Positions 26,680 to 41,524 of a stretch of DNA of 64,000 nucleotides are shown here, one piece after another (position 1 is the stretch's first letter; every line of letters starts with the position of its first letter). Location of the stretch: positions 5,819,075 through 5,883,074 of the forward strand of contig CM030853.1 of the NCBI GenBank assembly GCA_018105865.1, in the 5' to 3' direction. Under the pieces are notes generated by a model. The model saw only the letters and a program-made list of their open reading frames with translations, was not told where the DNA came from and made no database searches. A program made the translations under genes and the position numbers. Source of the stretch: Metaphire vulgaris (taxonomy: Eukaryota; Annelida; Clitellata; Crassiclitellata; Megascolecidae).

Positions 26680-29600
26680 GTTTTATATAATTTATATTAT
26701 GGCTAACTATTTAGCAATTCCTGGTGCATGCTTTGACTCTTATTTTGGTACATAAAAGTTTATGCCATTGGCATGTGTGAGACCATGATGTGCAATGCAT
26801 TCTGCATCACCAATTCATGCTTCCTCTGATGGCTTTATTTCCATGCAGGATATGCTTGTGCATGGTGTAGTTGATTTGATGATCATAAGAGATACATCCA
26901 TCATCACTGAACTTCTATAGTGCCATTTTAGTAATGTCCTTGACATCGGTCGATGGTCGCTCCATGATTTGAATCGTAATCCCCATTGTTAAAATCCAAA
27001 ATGGTGAGTCTGTCTGATTTCCATTGCTATGCTAATTATATATAGAGGCAGTGGGAGTGCACTGGCCACATAGTGGCTGGGGATATATCCAGGGCCCCTT
27101 GAGATGAACAATTTCCAGGGCCCCATTTTGTAGCCCAATGCCAGGAAGTATGAATGTCCTGATGTCATGGTAGTCAGTGCCCAATATTATTTGGAATAAA
27201 ACAACATCTGAAAATGCCAAATTGGCTTTAAAAAGGTATCCAAAATAACATATTGGAGCATGAATGTCACTGAAATGGCCATTATTTGTGCTGTATGAAT
27301 TTGTGTAAGACATCACAAAATAATTGTATGCACAGAATATTCTGTACAGTACAATGTATCATTTCATTTTTGATTGAAGAAAGTAATAATTACTTCAGTG
27401 ATGGAGGGTTTCTGTATCTCAATGTTTTGTTTTGATTGTTTTGCTTCAGTATTTGCGGAGTTATCAATTCCAATCAAGTTGATTCAGTTTTCTGTGGCTT
27501 GTTGTGATTCAGTATATGCATCTGTTTTGCAGTTGAATTTAGAAAAAGAGAGAGTTGAGTTCAAGAAAACAATTGAATCACTCATGGAAGAAAACAAGCA
27601 GCTTCAACAATCAGTGAATGACATGAAAAATGATTTGGTAATGTTGTTGTTGTTGTCTACCAATTTAATAATTACTTGTTATGATTAAAATATTTAAAAA
27701 TTAGTCAAATGATAGACGTGACCTGTTTTGTTAACAATTGTGTGCATTGTGTTACAATGCAATTATATTTATAGCATACCCAGTAATGTAACATGTCAGT
27801 TGTATTTATATCTGACTTGGAGTGATTTTTTAAGAATTCTTTGAAAATTGCATCACATGACAGTTCTTGTTTTGTTCTTGTAATGACTGCTGAAGGGACG
27901 GATACTAGATTAAAAATACCTTGAACTCTGTCATAAAGATTAATATATTATTTTTATTATATAATTATATATGTATGTATATATATATATATTCTGCAAA
28001 ATTTTCAAACCGTTTTTAGAGTTGTGGAGCAATGCAGTGACAGTTTGTTTTATCCTGATTTTGACCTTTCTTCCTATCAAATCCTGTTAATTTTGATCTG
28101 TTCTCTGGATCTTATTCATCATAACATGGTCGAAACAAATCTATCTAAATGAAATGTTGTTTTAAATATAGTGAATTTAAAAAAACTTTTAAAAATATGC
28201 CGACATATCGGCATCTGTGTTATTTCTGACGAAGATTTTCCCGCATTAAAATTCCAGAAACTAGACGAAGATGCTCTGGCCGAGAAAAGTCTACGCTACT
28301 CCGTTGAACTCGGCGAAATGAAGAATGAAAACAATCGGCTGAAAAGTCGTATAGATGATTTAGAAGCTGATAAATCAGAGGTCAGTATAATTCACGTTCG
28401 GTTTGTTTAGACACAGTGGCGGCTCCGGGATTTGGCAAGTGGGGGGCCGTTGTGGTGGCAACTTCTAATCATGGGGGCCAACCATTTGTTGTTAGACATG
28501 TGGTATTAAGTATAGGGTCCCAACAGAGGGGTCACTTGGGGATGAAGATTTCATCCTTTCATCCATTCATCCTTATCCTCTTCCAGGCACTCAATAGGGG
28601 GGGGCACGGGCCCCTCCTGGCTCCCCTGTGGAGCTGCCACTGTTTAGACATAGTGTCCAAGTATAAACAATACATGTTAGTTTTATTAAATATTGCATGT
28701 TAGAATTAATCACGGTGGCTATTGAGAATCAGACCAGCGAATCAGGGAGAGGAGATTACCAGTGATGTTAATCATTGTCCTGGTCCTTTTCCTCAAGGAC
28801 TCCTTAAGGACCAATTTGAAGTCCTCGTCCTCATCCTTGGGGAGTCAGTCTTCATCCTTATCCTCTTCTTTGGGAGGTCGGTCCTCGTCCTTGGAGTCGG
28901 TCCTTGTCCTTATCCTCGTCCTTGGGGTCAGTCCTTGTCCTTATCCTCGTCCTTGGGGGTCGGTTCTTGTTAAGATCACTGGAGATTACCACTTCCCTAG
29001 TTCCTCTTTACCCTTGCTATTCAAAGAGTAGTCAAATTTTTTTATAAGAGTATTCAAAACAGGTCAGGCAGCATTGACCAGATATCCTCCCACTCTTCCT
29101 ACAAATGCCATTAATAGAATCGTTTACTTGGTTTCTACAATTTGGTCCTTTATTTTGAGTTCTCTCTGTCCATCATTATTGTTACTTGTAAAGTTAATTC
29201 TAGTTTCTTTTGCTGATTTGACATTTCTGAACAATTAACAGCTGGATAACATAAGAGTAACTCTGTCAAGGACTAAGTCTGACTTGGAAAGAACAGAAAA
29301 ACGGAAAGCAGAACTAGAAAGGTAACCTGCATATTTTGATCACAAATCTGCAATCTGCTAATAAACTGTTAATTAATTGTTTCTTCTTTATCTTTTCTTC
29401 GTCTCCTTCATCTTTTTCTTTTTTCTTCTTTTTCTGGATTTTCCTTTTTTGGAACAATGAAATGGGTCTGAAATAAATGCAATACCGTTCTGCATATTTG
29501 CTGTCATGTATATTGATTTATTCATAAGAATGTCTTTATAAGATGGCAAATCTAAAGAAACAGATTTGTTATTCTAGAGTTATTCCAAGTATTTTGAGCT

Positions 29601-32551
29601 CAAGTAACTAGATATCTGTGCTCTCATAGTGGGTCGTTAATTAATAATATTGAATTAAATTTCTTCCTCTGAGTTGTTTCTGTATGTATTGAGTTTTAAC
29701 TTTTAATATTTTAGTTGGATCAATAGGGTCAATAATCATTGTTGAACCATTGCTCGATGTTATTTTCTTGGATTTACTCTAGATCACTCAATAGTGAAAC
29801 TCAGTTGTTGAAGGATGATCTGAAGAGAAGGGATGAAGAAGCTTTCAGAGCCAAACTTGAGTCTGAGGTATATCTATTCTATTCTATTTTATTCTATTCT
29901 ATTCTATTCTATTCTATTCTATTCTATTCTATTCTATTCTATTCTATTCTATTCTATACATGACAATTTATAGAGCGCCGTAAACATGATGAAGTTTAAA
30001 GACAAAAGCGCTTTACAGTCAAAAAGCTACATTATACACAACAGAGATCTTAAATGAATTTTACCGTCTTGAGTTTGCATGCGAAAGTCTCGGCCGAGGT
30101 GGCCTTGGTCACATCGTCCGGAAGCGCATTCCACAAGAGGGGATTCCCATGCGACATGGACCTCTCTCCAAGCTTCACTGTCTTCAACGGAGGAGGGACA
30201 TACAGTACGGACCGACTGCTGGACCGACTGCTGATATCATGTCATGTCTTGTCATGAAGCTGTCGTCACTATGCGAAGGTTGGCTGCAACGTTAAACAAT
30301 AATTCTCCACTGCTCCCTTTTTTTAGCTGCTTCCATTAGTGGAGCTCCTTTCATGTTAGTCCATGTCATAATAGGTTCTATTGGTCTTCTCGGTCAATTG
30401 GTCTTGGTCTTCTATCGGTCCTCGTCCTTATGATCTGACCAATGACCAATTAACCAATGGTCAGCTGAAGTATATTGGACAGCTAATGTCCACCAACTTT
30501 TACTATTACTGTGTTTTTTAAAAATCTGCAATGCCTTTCCTGCCTGCAAGTCTCGTCCATTTTAAACAGTTTATTTTATAAATGACCTTACTGTAATGAA
30601 GTTTAATTGTCCTGGGAACATCTGATTGCTCCATTGCTACTGCTATGGAAAACAGGACTTAAACTTAATTTTACCACTTTCATGTTGTGAGCAAGTTATT
30701 ACTACTGCCACTACTAGTAGTAGTCACACACTTATCACCATAGCTAGTAGTATTAGCATAGGCGGATTTAGGGTACGTCACAGGGGACACATGCCCAACA
30801 AACCCACCTCAACCATTTTTTGCCAATTGTCACCATGGCAAAACACCCACAAAATTAAAATTATAATGGCACGAATGAATAAACTAGTATCATCTTTTCT
30901 TCCCTTTCAATAATTAATTTTAGCAGTATACATAAGTCCATGTGGAAGGGGTGGAACAAGACAGGACGAGGAATGGAATATGGAATGCCCTCCAAACTGG
31001 ATTGCTGGACCTGGTTGTCCCTGAGTGTTTCCAGTCTCTTTGATCAGCATTTTATGAAAAGTGAATACAGGCAAAGACAAAGTGAATTCAATGTACCATA
31101 AGAATAGATTTTTTCTAAACATTACAACAGTGTAGAAATACTTGTGTTTCTTTGAACTTACTGAATCTTGGCTTATTTGTGTGTATGGCTGCAACCTTTG
31201 TCATTGGCTGTGTGTTAATTATAACATTTTTGTTCTGAGCATGAATGTGACTTAGTTTCATTGTTGTTTAATTTGTTTGTGAAATTAATGGAAATCTTGA
31301 TTGAAATGCTCGGCAGATTTGTTTTAATGTTTTTTTTAAAATTAGGCTCAGGCGCAAAAATTCATGGATCTTGAATCGACACTTGGAAAATCAGAAAGAG
31401 AGGTAAAACATGTGACTGCATTTGGAGTAGTGTGGTGCATATGTGTACATGATGAATTATGCATTCGATAAATAGAATTTGAAATAATACAAATACTGTA
31501 TTGATAATGAATGATCTGACTGATTTAGATTACTGTAGCAAAATTCCAGTTCTCAGTCAACTCGTTCACCCCTAATTGTCTGTGAGGAGGCCATGGGAGC
31601 CACCTCACTCATCTCATCCTGTGTGGCAAAAGCCAATTGGACTTGCCTTAGAAAAGAGGACTCATCATCATCATCATCGCCATCATCTTCATCGCTGTCG
31701 TCATCATCTTCATTGCCATCATCAATATCGTCATCAGATGCAAAATGATTTTCAGCTTGTTGCCGTTAATCATGATCTTAAAGGAAAGATTAAAGAATTG
31801 TCAGCACTTCGAAATGAACTCGAAAGACAACAGCTATCTCAGGAGAAACTGGAAGATGTGAATAGACAACAGAAGGTTAGCAATTACAGTAAACAAGTTG
31901 TGTTTCCCTGAAAATTATATTTCGGTAACTGTTGTAATATTGTAAAAGTTTTGATTTTTAATTGGCTTCTTAAATTTGTTTGAAAGGTGTCAATTGATTG
32001 GTAGTATTTGTCATATGAATCATTAGCGGGCGGTATATCAATTTTCCTGTATAGCTGTTTCTTTGCTTTACTGTAGGAGGACAATATTCGACAGCAGGTC
32101 AAACTCGAGTCTTTACAAGACAAGTATGCATATATCTGCAATTTAATATTGCCTTGTTGTATTGCTATTTCAAAAATGGTCTGATAATTGGCTTGCTTTT
32201 TCATTATTAACTTATTTCTGGATTCTGATTTCAGTAAATCAGGCCCAGTAAGGGCTAAATAAAACTGTTCGTTTAAGTATTTCTTTGAAATCTTTTGAAA
32301 TTGTCCTCTTTTTACCTATAAACACCTGCAAAGCATTCTTATTGGCAATGCAAGAACAAACCAATATTGAAAGTGACACTCGTGATATCTATTTATAAAT
32401 AATAAAAAAGAACCATTTTTATTATTATTGCTATAAGTAGTAGTTATTATTATTAGTAGTAGTTGCAATAAATAGTAATTATGTATTTTGTTATGATGCT
32501 GAACTTATCATTACGTATTTCTGTTATGTTGCTGATCTTGTAATAAATCTT

Positions 32552-32614
<63 letters not shown>

Positions 32615-35600
32615 GTTGTAGGGATCTTTCCATTTGCTTGACTTTCTGTTAACAGAGTGAACAGATTGCAGGATGAAGTCTCTAAACTGACAAGAAATTT
32701 GGATGATGAGAAGCAGAAGATAAAACGTTCCGAAGAAGCTGCTCTTCTTGTGACCGGAATAAAGTCTGACCAAGAAAAGGTGCGTTTGGTTTTCAAGTCA
32801 CAGTCATCACACCATTTCAGCTGAATGACTTTAGAAAGCTGACTGGATGTTGAAGTGATCATGAGCTTCTGGCTGGTTCAAATAGTGTCTTATTTCCAAA
32901 CGCATAAGAATAAGCAGCTACCGGTACTAGTGTACTATTTTCCCAAAGCGCTATATAAATTTACAAGATTTTACTTACTTACTTATTTAACTAATGCAGT
33001 TATATCACAGTAAGCCATTTATGTCTTTAAGAATGATGGGGTGCAGTAGGCCACTGGCTGAATATTTGACCTTCCCCTAGAATGCCTAGATGTACTGTGA
33101 GTTCAAATAATTTTGGGAAACTTTCATTTGTTGGAACTGTTAGATCAATAGAACTGGGAATGGAGCTTCCCTGTCTTGAGTATATAGCAAAAGGCTTTGA
33201 AGGCAGAATTCAATTTGACACTTTATATTTTTACCTTGTTAAGCCTTTTCAAGCAGTGTGGGTGCCTTGAAGGCAATGTGTCTTGCAGAGCAATAAGATT
33301 TGCTTAGAATCATCCAGATACCTTAGGAATATGTTGGGTATAAACCTCAGAATCAGCATATTTGGATATTTGAATCTCAGGTTTTCATGTTTTTGTCAGC
33401 AAAGAGTGGACACTGATTTGGCCTGTGCTGTTCATTAAAGTGCTATATAAATTGGAAATTCTAAATAATATAGCGTCCCATTGTAAATGAGTCATGTTCT
33501 ACATTTTAAAAAAATATTGCGAATTAAATTTCAGTTTCCACGTGGCAGTGTTAATTATTTTATTTATTTATTTATACTGGACAATTTATTCGGCGCCGTA
33601 GGCATAACTAAGGCTAAAGTCAAAGGCACCTAACAACAAAAAGAAATTCTGAACAGATAATTAGCATTGCTTCTAAATGTCAGTGGATCTTTGTCTATGT
33701 TTTGCCTGAAGGTGTGTGTGTGTGTGTGTGTGTGTGTGTAGGTGTGTGGGTGGATGTGGGTGTGTGGGTGGGTGTTGAGCATTTCAATGGCCCTAATTCC
33801 TAGTTTTGGCTTACTGTTGCTATGATGAGGCAGTTTTGTAACGGTGTGGTTATGACTCTTGGCTGCACAGGCAATGCAAGAAATTCAGTTTAAAAACGAT
33901 TCGCTCAACGAGAAAGTCGAGGAACTTCGAGACAGATTAGAATTGACGGAACACCTAAAAGGAATGCTCGAGAAAGATCTAGAAGCGACAAAAGAGAAAT
34001 TAGCCGAGGCACAACAAAAAATTCTGTCAAAGAAAATGGCTCTTGAGGTTGACGATCAGGTGAGAATTTTTACAATTATTAAATTAAACCCTTTAAACTT
34101 TCTAGAAAACGAATTCTGAGATAATTAAAATCTTGCATCTGTTAGCTTTTTGTTGCTTGTGCTAATCTTCAAGATCTATGATGATTTTATAACCAGGTTC
34201 TGTGGATCAGGAATCATTGTTGCGTTATATTGTAACTCTGAAGCTACAGTCAATCCCCCTAATTTCATATAAATTAATTATTATCACCAATTAGTATTGA
34301 ACTGTGGTTTTCAACTTTACTTATTGTCAGTTCAGATTGCAGTTAGAGCAGTGCTTTGAAAATGACACTATGGAGATTTGACTGTAGTCCAGTTGCAGAT
34401 GAATGAATGCTCATCAGTAATTATTTAACTGCTCTGAACGTATTTACTCTATGCAAGTTTTTGCATTTCGGGTTTCATACTTACAGATCATTTACTTTCC
34501 TGTTTTCATCTAGAATATATCACTTATTAGACATTTTTTAGTATTAATGGTAACAGGCTGGATTGGACGATATCTATGATCATCGCATCATTTCTTATTA
34601 TTAAGTATTTTCATGCAGGATTTCTAATTAATCGTTTCAGCTGAAAAATGATCTGCAGTCCGAGAGAGATCTTCTCTTGAAGAAGCTGGACAGACTAAGC
34701 AAAGAACTCGAAGACACTAGAATTCTTCTGTCCCAGGCAGACAAAAAGACCTCTGATCTCGCAAGTCAGTTGCAGAAAACTCAAATGGAACTTTCTGAGA
34801 GCACAAAGGCACTAAAATCAAAGGTGAAGTCCATCCCCTTCATTCCTGAAACTTATATAATCTTCTTAAAGAAATCAGATTGGCAGAAGGTTTAAAAGAG
34901 GAATAGATTTCTCAGTGTTTGTAATTTTCAGACAATGATTGTTTAAAAATTCTTATTGTTAGCAAGAGGAGATGCATTTGGCAATGCGGCAACTCGAACA
35001 GAATAATGCAAAACTGAAGGACGTTGTCGCAGAAGATGAATTGGCCAAAAGTCAGGTAGACTGTTTGCAGGGCCAGATTAAGGTCCGAGTGGGCCTGGGG
35101 CTGAGAAGGAATAAAAGGTCGTCGCTTCCATAATACTATTTGAAAATTGCCCCTTGTAAAATTTCCCGCCGCCTTCACTGAAAATCTCTGACAAGCAGGA
35201 AAAATTTAGGTCGTCGCTTGAAAACGGTGGGCCTATTTTTTCTGGTGGGCCTGGGGCTTCAGCCCCCTCAGCCCCCGCCTTAATATGGCCCTGACTGTTT
35301 GAGATTGATAACGAAATTATGGTATCTAAATGTAGCTCAATCATGTTAAGAGATAAAATGTGAAATTATATCAAAATTCAGGTAAAATCATACATAGTTT
35401 TTGTTTGTATATTTGATTATATATCTTGGTTATCTTTCTTTGAAAAAGATCAAATAGTTTTGCCTTTAATTTATATAAAGAAATGTCTTTAACTGTCATA
35501 GGCATATGCTGTAAAGATGAAAATACTGAACAGTTTTATCAACAGTGGGATGGATCTTAGCATTTTCTGTTAAAGATTGTAAACTTGCTGTCAAAAAATC

Positions 35601-35855
35601 TGGAACTGATTGTTAATTGATTTCTAGGAACGGAAAAAAGCTGTTGCTGACTCTGAGAAATATGGTTCTCACCGAGGGGTAAGTCTACAGAAAAAAATCC
35701 TGATAAACTGAAAGGCATTTGCTAGACTGATAGAAATACAATTTCTTAGTAACCTACCTAGAGAAATAGTCCAAGCTTGACTTGTACCATCGAGTGACAA
35801 CAACTATCTGAAACAGAGGCGTACTTAGCCTCCTAAACTACTTTAAATCACATTA

Positions 35856-35889
<34 letters not shown>

Positions 35890-38555
35890 GGAGAATCCTG
35901 GGAGTAACTCGGCTACAAAAAATAAGAAATGAAGACATCAGACAGCGTCTCAACCTGAAGGATACAATTATCGACAAAATTAGCAGAAAAAGACTCAATT
36001 GGTATGGACATGTCAACAGAATGGATGAAAGGAGACTACCATACAAGGCACTCTACACTCAAATAGAAGGAAACAAAGGAAGAGGAAGACCCAGGAAAAA
36101 GTGGACGGACATCAGAGAAGACATGAACATGAAAGGAATTACAATAGTAGAAGGAAGACGATTGACAGAAGACAGAACTTCTTGGAAGCATTTTGTGTCT
36201 AGCTATTGCCGCTGATGAGCTGGCAGAAAGCAAAGATGATGATGGTGATTATTATTATTGCACCATTTTTTTTCATCATATAGTCCCGAGAAAATACAGT
36301 TTCTGAAATCTTCTATTTGTAGAAAAATATGTCTGTAATTTAGCATTTTTCTGTTTTTCCCCAGACATTGTAAATATAATAGTCTTTCAAACACTTTATG
36401 GAATTTAAATTGTATTTTCAGAGAATTTCAAATGGAAATCATTCAGATGGGATCCTTAGTTCTGATGAGGTAGAAACACTTGATACATTTCTTGATTTTT
36501 CCAGACAATGCAGTGAGTTTTATATGCGCCTTTGTTGACTCGGCTACATTTAATTTGAGTTTTAAACACATTGGATTATTAGTTTTTATTACTGTGTCAC
36601 ATGTGTTTGAAACTATGCTTTGGTATTTAAGAAGAGTTTTGAGCATCAGAACTATTCTGTAATTAGAGTTACGTATTACTTCTGTCTAAGTTATATTTAT
36701 TTGGCCATCTTTACTGTTGCTTTTGTTTTATGATTTATGTACACTGTAGGAATGTGATGATGCAGCATTGTGGCTTTTACCATTATGCTATAACTTATAA
36801 GACAAATCTTATGAAACTGATCAAAATTCATCTGACCACTTATCTGATGTCATGTAATAACTTGTATTGAATGTAATGTAAATCTCTGTTAATTGTGATT
36901 GATAAGCAAGGTGATATTTGTAGAAAGAAAAAGGGGAAATTCATGGTCATTGCTTTCCCCCAGGCTGGTCCACTCTTCCCATAGCAAAGGGGGAAGTTTT
37001 ATTCTGTCATTAATTCATTTAACTAACTTATTTAACATACGAAGCAATTGAACATCATTTCCCCCACTGGCTTGATTGTTTCCCATCTTCCACTGCCACT
37101 GGTCTGACTATCGAATACAACTTTATTCTTTCTTTTATCCTGTTCAGGCTACTTTCATCGGGAAACAAGGAAGACACCTGAAAGAAGTCAGATTTCGATA
37201 AAGAAGGACGGGCAAGAAGTCGATCTGAAACTGAGTTAAGGTCAGGCAGAACAATTATGAGTTTATTTCAGGGGTTGGCAACCTACGGCCTGTGGACCAC
37301 ATCCGGCCTGCTGCCAGTGAGTCTGCCCTCCGGCCCCCATGCTTTTTGTTATTAAAGGTCATCACCCTTTTTTAAAGTCTGGTAAGCTAAAAAGGTCATC
37401 ACTTTTTTTACACTTGATATGTGTATTTTTTTAGAACTTCTGGACTTTTTCCAGCACAGACTTTCTAAAAACCATAAACTTTAAAACTTTTTGGGGACCT
37501 TCGAAAAATTACTTAATTACATGGCCCTTGGACAAAAAATTGTTTAATTACATGGCCCTCGAACAGACACTGCTATAGCAATTTGGCCCTCACTGTCCAA
37601 AAGGTTGCCGACCCCTGGTGCATTGAACGTGCTATGGTAATCAAAGAATGTACAATAAACAATTAACAGAAGTCATTTGGATGATTTGTTTTATTTGTTT
37701 CGATCTGGTTGGAAGATTAACTACTAAAACTACTGTACCAATTCTTAAGGTCTATCTGACAGCTCACAGCTGTTCCTTTTGATAATTAAATTTTATTCTG
37801 AAATATGTCAACTATTTTCAAGATAATTTAAACCTATATTGGTGACATCATCATTTTCATGGATATATCAGCCTACTTTTATGATCCATCATGTACGCCA
37901 TAACAGTGTACATGATGCATTGCTGGACAATTATATTATGTTTGATCATATTTACATTTTGATTTTTCCATTTCAATCTGTCATTTATTATCAATTTTAG
38001 CTGTTACTTAACTTTTTATAGTTCTTTTGTAACATTTTTACAATGATTATTGACACTATCTAACTTATATCTACCGGTATATTTATCTGAGCACCTAAGA
38101 ATAGGTAGCTACCATGGTACTGATTTCAAAAGTGATATATCTCTTTATTCAATTCTTTTTATAGAATTTATAGAATTTTTAGAATTATAATAGAATTTAT
38201 AGAACATTCTCTTTATTACTAACTTCTTGTTGACAGTTTCAGTGAACCAATAAGATGGGTGTTTAATTTATATTTCTCTATTGTTGTTTAGAAATACAGC
38301 CATGGAGAAAGAAGTAGGAAAACTGAAGGCACAACTAAGACTGGCAAAAAAACAATTGAAGGTAAAAATCTCTAACTTATTTTCTGCAATTTATTGGTTT
38401 TAATTTGTAAATAGTTGTTTAACTAGAATTTGTTATTTTCAGCTCCAAACTGAATTCGGTACATTTAATATGTACAACGCCCTTGACTTTGGTAGATGCC
38501 ATGCGTAGTTGTGTACGGATCTAATAAATTGTCTAAATAATAATAATACTAATAA

Positions 38556-38601
<46 letters not shown>

Positions 38602-40063
38602 TATAATAATTGCAAAGGTTAAAATGTAATCTTATGACACAGGAGTGCGATGCCGTCCATCCCAGGGATCGGTGACCTTTTAGCCATACTATGCCAAAGT
38701 TGGCATTCTAATTTATTTCACATACCAGCAACCAATCAGCAACACAGGAAACAATTTAGGGAGAAGCTTAGGTGTTAGAACATTCTCTTATTTAGGCTCT
38801 GGGAGATTCATGGCCCCTAACAATACAGTGACTGGTGTAGCACCTTTCTCCCCATATAAAGTTTTATTCTAAAGTTTGAAGGCATAATTATCAATCAAAT
38901 AACTGTATCAATTTTATTTTGTCAACTGTGAACATTAACATTAAACCGTTTTTCTTCATCAGAACATGTGATTCATGATGAGGTCTGCTTACCATATTTT
39001 CACACATATAATACGCACCCAAGTATAAGATGCACCCAAGTATAAAACACACCCAATTATAGGACACAGGTTTTGATGATTGTGTAAAAAATTACACTCT
39101 CTATTTCTCTGAGTAGCAGAACTGAAGTGCAGAAATAGTTTTTAATAACAATTGAACAATTGTGTTGATGCCTTGAATTGTGTTTTTATTGAATATATTT
39201 TTAGGCAATTGAGAATAGCGGGAGGTACCAGGTGTGAATTTTAGTATCCAACGTAGAATCACTGTTTTCAATTCTTTTTGTGTCTTTGTATCAAAGTTTC
39301 ATCTCTTTATATTGTGTATCTTAGTAGTTTTTCTTTCGTTATTTTGTATTTATTTTTTGTTTATCTTCTATTCACTTATTCGGACACTTTTAATTCAATG
39401 TAAAGCACTCTTGACTCTAGCCCCTAGGACAATAGCACTATATAAATTAGCCTATAACTAACTAACTAATTAACTATATATATTATTTTTAGAGTAGAAA
39501 TTCATGTTTAGTTATTAGTGATTGAATCACATGCTTACATAAGCAATTTTTGTGGTTGGAATTTAATTCTGTGTTGCATGTTATTTATGGCAATTGAAAT
39601 TGCTTATTAGATTAGATTAGATAGTTCATTGATAGACACACTTAGCACAAATGCGCGCTGATGATTGTTTCTAATCCTGAAAAGTTTTCTGAATATTTAA
39701 ATGGTTGATTCTAGAAACAATATGCCAACTTTAAATGGCAAATGTTTCAGCTAATATTCACCTTTTGTAGAAGTATTGAATTTGCACAAGGCTGTATTTG
39801 ATATAAATTTTGTTAAAGACATAAAATCAAATGTTCGGAAACAATACATTAGTTTTCAGTTGTTGTGTGCATGATTAGATGTTAAATTGTTTTCTGGGTT
39901 CCAATGAGATTCCCATGATGTTTAGTTAGGTTTTGGTATTTATCTGCTTAGCACTGTTTTTCTCTTTATAATAATGCTAATACTGATACTAACAATATTG
40001 CTAATAATGATACTAATGATAATGTTGATGGTGGTGGGTCATGACGACGACGACGACGACGAC

Positions 40064-40138
<75 letters not shown>

Positions 40139-41451
40139 GGTATAGAGGAAAAAGACAATTTATTAATTACTGTTACTAGATTGAGTTCGATGCAACTGAG
40201 ATTGAAAATTATGTCACTTTATTACTTTCTATTAGTGATTGAAATATTGATATGGAGATGAATGGGAAGAATCAAGTTGGACATAGCATATGTCCAATAA
40301 AGAGGTTCTAAATATTGTAAAGGAGGAAAAGACAATAATACAAACAATAAAACAGAGGCAAAAGAACTGGATTGGCATATTCTAGGAGGAGACTCATTAT
40401 TCAGAACAATACTGGAGGAACATATGGGAGGAAGGACAACCAGAGGAAGACTATGTACAGTACATCGTTACTGCACTGGATGCTGACTAAAGACGGATAC
40501 AAAGGATTAAAGACCCAAGCTGCTGACAGAGAAGGATGTTGCCAATGGGAACCAAGACCTGCTTTCGGGCAGAGAACTTAACAAGAATTAGTGATTTATA
40601 GTATATATTCTGAACAGATGCATCATTTTTTGGAAAATTACATGCGATGGTACACATACAGTATGTATCTTTTAAGAGAAGCACTGTGTCTTGGCATATA
40701 TTTTGCTGTTGGGCAGTTACTTGACTACTGGTATTGATCAGCCATTGTTTGTACTGTGTGATCATTGTTTATTCTAGCCACCTTGACATTGGGGGGATTT
40801 TGAAATGTTTGGGGGGACAAGGTCTGAGTCTCCACACTTTTTTTGGGGGGAATTTCCATTCCCCAGCCATCATATAAAAAATTTGGGAGGAATTTTAAAA
40901 CTTGGGGGGATTCCCCCCCCCAGAGAAGGCCTAGAATAAACGCTGCTTTGTGATTGTCATGACATTTGAATTGACAAGTTGATATGTGAATGTAAGAAAG
41001 AAAATTGTGTTTACTCTACAATTTCACCACAAATGCTTAATTGATTATATTTTCTGCATGAATTTTCTTTTATTTAACTGCATTTATGCTCGTAGCAAGA
41101 AAGGGCAGGAAGTTAGCAGAGTGGTAACAGCACTGGACGATAGAGCAGAAGGTCGTGGGTTTGATACCCACTGGAGTCATATGGTCGACTCAGCCTTACT
41201 TGCAAGAGGGCGGTGGTAAAGTGAAGAGCAGCATTAAGCTGTGAGGTAAAACATGAGTCTGGGGAAAGTAATGGCAACCTACCCCAGGTTAATGGCTTGT
41301 AACACCTACATTGCTGATTGCCTAGACCGGAGGTAAGCGCTGGAACCCAACGCTCGGGCTCGAGTACGGGACCTACCTTTACCTTTACCGTAGCACTGAA
41401 GCAATTTTGTGAAGTGCAAATATTTAACCCTTAACCTGCCAGATACATTGT

Positions 41452-41524
<73 letters not shown>

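Noticed and set aside
30054..30257. Plus-strand frame of about 67 codons after the ATTCT run
   Set aside because: It lies in a dispersed retroelement end (GAGCGCCGTA, AAAGCGCTTTAC) and has no splice context.
40041..40137. Poly-Asp open frame
   Set aside because: It is the GAC/GAT trinucleotide run ahead of a dead LINE fragment.
41150..41180. Functional tRNA gene suggested by A- and B-box-like sequences
   Set aside because: No complete cloverleaf is apparent and the sequence belongs to a dispersed SINE with related copies in the window.
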